Source: Lachnospiraceae bacterium (GTDB taxonomy: Bacteria > Bacillota > Clostridia > Lachnospirales > Lachnospiraceae). Taken from it: a stretch of DNA of 64,000 nucleotides. The stretch spans positions 19,274-83,273 of the forward strand of contig JAQXGF010000045.1 in assembly GCA_029006155.1 (NCBI GenBank), in the 5' to 3' direction. The position numbers and the translations under genes are program-made. The notes under the pieces are model-generated. The model ran no database searches. It saw only the letters and a list, made by a program, of their open reading frames with translations, and was not told where the DNA came from. Shown piece by piece: positions 60,574-64,000 of the stretch; positions within the stretch are counted from its first letter, which is position 1; each line of letters opens with the position of its first letter.

Positions 60574-61527
60574 ATGACGACAACAAACTTTCCAAAAATA
60601 GATCTTCACCTTCATTTAGACGGTGCACTTTCCATTCCTTTTCTCCGATCGCTGGCACAAGAAAGTGGCCATCCGATGACGGATTCGGAAATCCGAAAAG
60701 CCGTCACCGTAAGCGATACCTGCCAGAGCCTTCCGGAGTACCTGCGATGCTTTGAACTGCTCACACAGCTGCTTCAGACGGAAAAAGCTCTGACACTCGG
60801 CACCTTTGATGTCATTCGTCAGCTCGAGGAGCAGGGGCTTTTCTACGCCGAGCTGCGCTTTGCCCCCCAGCACTACACCCAGCAGGGACTGACCCAGCAA
60901 CAGACCATCGCCGCAGTATTAAAGGGCGTGGATATGGCAAAACGGGCGGGATTTCATATCCGGATTGGCATTCTTTTGTGCATGCTTGTGACCGGCTCAC
61001 CTGCGGAGAATCAGGAGACTGCAGAACTCGCCGTCGCCTATAAAGATATCGGCGTCGCCGGACTGGATCTGGCCGGGCCGGAATCGGCCGTTCCGATGTC
61101 AGAATTCCAGCCACTGTTTCACTTCGCCTATCAGTCCGGCCTGCCGTTTACGATCCACGCAGGCGAATGCGGCGACTATGAGAATATCTCCCGCGCCATC
61201 TCGTTTGGTGCACGGCGCATCGGACATGGCTGCGCGGCGCGCTTTTCCGAGGACTGCATGCGCCTGCTGGAAAAAGAGCAGATCGTTCTGGAAATGTGCC
61301 CGACGAGCAACGTCCAGACCAAAGCCGTCCCGGCCCTCTCCGAGCATCCCATTCGGATGTTCTTCGACCGTGGCATCGCCGTGACCGTCAACACCGACAA
61401 TATGACCGTCTCCAACACGACGCTAGACAAAGAATACGCGCTGCTGAAAAAGCAGTTCCACTTCACCGATCAGGAACTGGCGAAAATAAGTCAGACGGCG
61501 ATGCGGGGCGCGTTTTGTAAACTGTGA
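60574..61527 (+). CDS. add: Adenosine deaminase
   Basis: Converts adenosine to inosine in purine salvage. The 317-residue barrel shows the zinc ligands in IDLHLHLDGAL (HxH), the catalytic Glu in FTIHAGECGDYENI, the His of RRIGHGCAA and the Asp pair region NTDNM (family NTDDP with changes). AAGGAG lies 7 nt before the ATG. Upstream there is a TATAAT at about 60500 and an ATGAGAT/ATCTCAT dyad around 60510-60540. A purine riboswitch was looked for and not found. The neighbouring terminator serves the opposite gene better. Confidence 0.93.
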   Translation: MTTTNFPKIDLHLHLDGALSIPFLRSLAQESGHPMTDSEIRKAVTVSDTCQSLPEYLRCFELLTQLLQTEKALTLGTFDVIRQLEEQGLFYAELRFAPQHYTQQGLTQQQTIAAVLKGVDMAKRAGFHIRIGILLCMLVTGSPAENQETAELAVAYKDIGVAGLDLAGPESAVPMSEFQPLFHFAYQSGLPFTIHAGECGDYENISRAISFGARRIGHGCAARFSEDCMRLLEKEQIVLEMCPTSNVQTKAVPALSEHPIRMFFDRGIAVTVNTDNMTVSNTTLDKEYALLKKQFHFTDQELAKISQTAMRGAFCKL

Positions 61528-61585
61528 ATTTTTTTATTAAATGTATTGAATTTTACCATATCACATCGTTATGCTCCTATGACTC

Positions 61586-61628
61586 AAAAAAGCAGGACGG
61601 TACAGAGCGAAACTCTATACCATCCTGC
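61586..61628 (-). terminator. Terminator of glxK (and probably of add)
   Basis: GCAGGA-GGTA-AGAG / CTCT-TACC-TCCTGC with two C-A mismatches; on the minus strand it is followed by TTTTTT. On the plus strand it follows the add stop by about 65 nt. Confidence 0.8.
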
Positions 61629-61664
61629 GATTCTTCTTTGTATGGGACTCCTCCTGCTTTCCTG

Positions 61665-62831
61665 CTATTTTCCGTGGAAAAACTGCAAGTTTTCAGTCAC
61701 TGCCGCAATCGCCCGGAATACCTGCTCCACGCTTGCCTGCATATTCTCCGCTGCGACTTCTTTTTTCATTGCATCTTCCAAAGTCGTGACTCCTCGGACG
61801 ATCGGAAAAAATGCGTCGATCCCGGCTGCATTGCACGCCTTTGCTTCCTTTGTCACACTTCCGGCAAACGCCAGTACGCACGCACCATGCTTTTTTGCAA
61901 GCCTTGCGACCCCGACCGGTGCCTTGCCCATCGCAGTCTGGAAATCCAGCTTTCCCTCACCCGTGATCGCATAGTCTGCATCCTGCAATTCCTGTTCCAG
62001 TCCGACCGCATCTAAGATCAGCTCGATCCCCGGCGTCAATTCTGCCTGTAAAAAGCTGCGGAACGCGAATCCAAGTCCACCGGCTGCACCCGTCCCCGGT
62101 TCCTGCATATGATCTGCGCCAACCGCTTTCGCCACAGCCTGTCCATAGCTCGCCATCGCCGCATCCAGCGGCTGCTTCATCTCCTCGGTCACACCCTTTT
62201 GCGGACCAAACACATAGGTCGCACCATTTTCGCCGCACAGCGGGTTCGTCACATCGCAGGCAATCCGAAACTGACACGCAGCAAGCCGTGAATCCGCCCC
62301 GGCACAATCCACCTTCACTACGTTTCCCAGCGCCTGCGCTCCCTCGCCCACCGGCTCTCCATCTGTATCTAGGAACCGGAATCCCAGCGCCTGCAGCATC
62401 CCGATACCACCATCATTCGTCGCACTGCCACCGATCCCGATCAGAAAATTCTGGCACCCGCGATCCAGCGCATCCAATATCATCTCACCGACACCGCGCG
62501 TCGTCGCCTGCATCGGATCCCCACGGCCATCCGGCAACAATGTAATCCCTGCAGCGGCCGCCATTTCCAGCACTGCCATCTGCTGCCCGGCGATCCATCC
62601 ATAATACGCTTCCACCGGTTCGCCGACCGGCCCCGTCACCCGCAGCACGATCTTCTCTCCGCCCATCCCTTCGATCAGGGCATCCGTCGTCCCTTCGCCT
62701 CCGTCCGCAAGTGGCTTCACGACCACTTTGGCATCCGGCATCGCCGCCCGCACTCCATCCGCCGCCGCGTTTCCGGCCTCGATGGAGCTTAGGCTGCCTT
62801 TTAGAGAATCTATGGCGATTACTACTTTCAT
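61665..62831 (-). CDS. glxK: Glycerate kinase
   Basis: Phosphorylates D-glycerate with ATP. The 388-residue product shows the glycerate kinase type 1 pattern: VVIAIDSLKGSLSSIEAGNA at the N-terminus, PLADGGEGTTDALIEG, LIGIGGSATNDGGIGMLQAL, ACDVTNPLCGENGATYVFGP and ITGEGKLDFQTAMGKAPVGV. Length is normal. AGGAGG lies 9 nt before the ATG. It is transcribed alone and ends at a strong terminator; no glyoxylate or serine-cycle neighbours are present. Confidence 0.95.
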   Translation of the reverse strand: MKVVIAIDSLKGSLSSIEAGNAAADGVRAAMPDAKVVVKPLADGGEGTTDALIEGMGGEKIVLRVTGPVGEPVEAYYGWIAGQQMAVLEMAAAAGITLLPDGRGDPMQATTRGVGEMILDALDRGCQNFLIGIGGSATNDGGIGMLQALGFRFLDTDGEPVGEGAQALGNVVKVDCAGADSRLAACQFRIACDVTNPLCGENGATYVFGPQKGVTEEMKQPLDAAMASYGQAVAKAVGADHMQEPGTGAAGGLGFAFRSFLQAELTPGIELILDAVGLEQELQDADYAITGEGKLDFQTAMGKAPVGVARLAKKHGACVLAFAGSVTKEAKACNAAGIDAFFPIVRGVTTLEDAMKKEVAAENMQASVEQVFRAIAAVTENLQFFHGK

Positions 62832-62940
62832 GAGTCTTTCCTCCTGCTGTACCTGATATATACATTTATGTTACACACTGGTACGCATTGTGTCCAGCTC
62901 TTTTTATTAGAAATATTTATTCGCACTTTTGCTTATTTTT

Positions 62941-62975
62941 AAAAAGTTTTGCGATTATAAACCGCAAAACTTTTT
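62941..62975. terminator. Terminator of the FtsX-type permease gene
   Basis: AAAAAGTTTTGCG / CGCAAAACTTTTT, a perfect 13-bp stem with a 9-nt loop, symmetric and so usable in both directions. Confidence 0.9.
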
Positions 62976-62980
62976 AACAC

Positions 62981-64000
62981 CTATTCTACATTCTTCAGCG
63001 CCTCATCCATCGGAATCCTTCGGATCTTCCTAAGCTGCAAGAGTGCCACAAACAGGTACGCCACCATTCCCATCAGGAACATCTTCGGATAAATGTCCGG
63101 TGCGATGTAGAGGGTGAGCCAGCCGCTGAATTCGGCCATCATCAGCACATAGATCTGATCAATTAGCACCGTTGCGATCCAGAAACTCAGAAGGATCGAG
63201 AGGATCACGACCCATGTCGTCGCCGTCAGGTACAGGCTCATGATCTCGCGCGTCTCATATCCGAGGATCTTGACCATGGAGATCGAGGTCGCATTTTTTT
63301 CGATGATCAGCTTCGTCAGAAGATAGATCAGCAGAGCAAACAGCACGATGGAAAAGACATTGATCAGATAGAACATGCTGCCCATCGATACTTTCAATTG
63401 CCGCGAGATCTTTGTCAGGTCATCTTTTGTGATCGTCGCACCGATGTAGTCTTCGTCGAGATCCGTAATCTTCGTCTCGGAAAAATAGCCGTTAAAGTAG
63501 GTATCTGGCTCCCCGAACACACTGCGCCATGTACCGATCGGCAGAAATACCGCCAGGGATGCCGGGTAATGATAGAAGGAACCGACGGTAAAGGTATAAC
63601 TCGTATCCTCGTATGGTTCTTTTACCGTAATCGTATCCCCTACATGAATGCCATATTTCTGTGCAAAGCCATCGGAGATGCAGGCAGCATCCGCACTGTC
63701 ATGTTTCGGAAGATCGAGGTAAGCGCTGTCCTCTGCGATGCCGTAGACCATGATATCTTCGCTGTTTTTTCCGGAGATCACACTCTTTAAGGTCGTCACG
63801 CAGAATTTCTCGGCCGTCGGATTCTCGGTCTCGAGGGATGGGGTCATGAGCTTTTGCAGCACGCCCATCAGGGTATCTTCCTCCTCTTCGTCGATCTCAT
63901 CCGGCGGGCTTAAGATATACTGATACGTTCCGAGCATATGTTCCAGCACATCATCCTGATAATGATTCAGCAACGGTAACATCATCATACCGAACAGCAG
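62981..64000 (-). CDS. FtsX/MacB-type ABC transporter permease (5' part outside window)
   Basis: The frame is open from the window edge through 340 codons to the stop at 62981. It starts within a membrane segment (LLFGMMMLPLL), then an extracytoplasmic domain of about 180 residues (including ITVKEPYEDTSYTFTVGSFY), then three membrane segments (VFSIVLFALLIYLLTKLII; TATTWVVILSILLSFWIATV; MFLMGMVAYLFVALLQL) and a short basic end RKIRRIPMDEALKNVE, the FtsX C-terminal pattern. It would be one half of a large multi-domain permease exporting lipids or peptides with an ATPase encoded beyond the window. Confidence 0.85.
   Translation of the reverse strand: MLFGMMMLPLLNHYQDDVLEHMLGTYQYILSPPDEIDEEEEDTLMGVLQKLMTPSLETENPTAEKFCVTTLKSVISGKNSEDIMVYGIAEDSAYLDLPKHDSADAACISDGFAQKYGIHVGDTITVKEPYEDTSYTFTVGSFYHYPASLAVFLPIGTWRSVFGEPDTYFNGYFSETKITDLDEDYIGATITKDDLTKISRQLKVSMGSMFYLINVFSIVLFALLIYLLTKLIIEKNATSISMVKILGYETREIMSLYLTATTWVVILSILLSFWIATVLIDQIYVLMMAEFSGWLTLYIAPDIYPKMFLMGMVAYLFVALLQLRKIRRIPMDEALKNVE

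Overview
The window looks like a chromosomal segment of an anaerobic, probably spore-forming member of the Clostridia, most likely Lachnospiraceae. The evidence is gene content: a 1,410-residue 2-hydroxyacyl-CoA dehydratase activator-type protein, meso-diaminopimelate dehydrogenase, a GerA-type spore germination protein, ThyX, a siroheme sulfite/nitrite reductase-like protein with ferredoxin motifs, a DUF4358 lipoprotein, ECF-type vitamin uptake, and strong GGAGG ribosome binding sites. This placement is inference; no 16S rRNA gene is present. One tRNA gene (Thr, anticodon CGT) is seen, and no CRISPR array or rRNA.

Layout. 1-5.7 kb: Asp23-like protein (cut by the edge), release factor 3, a PH-domain protein, pyrBI, folA and thyX. 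5.8-10.5 kb: a divergent cell-envelope O-acetylation cluster (DHHW protein and MBOAT acyltransferase to the left; SGNH esterase and DUF4358 lipoprotein to the right) around a promoter and a cloverleaf-like structured leader. 10.7-15.7 kb: tRNA-Thr, ddh, a CsoR-type regulator with a very His-rich N-terminus, and a glycogen branching enzyme with a Lys-rich repeat tail. 15.8-23.9 kb: a leftward amino acid operon leuB-ilvD-ilvB-serC-serA-DUF1015 behind a long leader. 24-33.6 kb: yajC, tgt, the giant ASKHA activator with its own folded leader, hisHF, ung and a phosphoribosyltransferase. 34-45.8 kb: a SIR2-like protein, three cell-wall enzymes, a GerA-type protein, a radical SAM protein, a pyridoxal kinase beside an ECF S component, an isochorismatase-like hydrolase, a nucleoside phosphorylase and a small XRE regulator.

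45.7-54.3 kb is an accessory island, AT-richer by eye. It holds two duplicated segments each with one frameshifted copy, an IS256-family transposase remnant, a DUF4143 ATPase, several small ORFs including a glycine-zipper bacteriocin-like peptide, a divergently arranged HicA/HicB toxin-antitoxin pair with an elaborate promoter/operator, and a compact three-gene overlapping operon: WYL regulator, sigma-70-like protein, Cas6-like RAMP endoribonuclease. The last is the best candidate for an undescribed system, because a Cas6 homologue is translationally linked to a sigma-like protein without any CRISPR array, adaptation genes or effector in the window.

54.3-64 kb returns to housekeeping content: a PfkB sugar kinase, the sulfite reductase-like protein with a divergent LysR regulator, an NhaC-type antiporter, holA, adenosine deaminase, glycerate kinase and the C-terminal part of an FtsX-type ABC permease.

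A dispersed intergenic repeat family (core GAYTCGGTTAAAA, often with AAGCGGATATTCGCAATC at the other end) recurs at several gene borders. Promoters are written as -35 / spacer / -10 found by eye; all start choices rest on visible ribosome binding sites.
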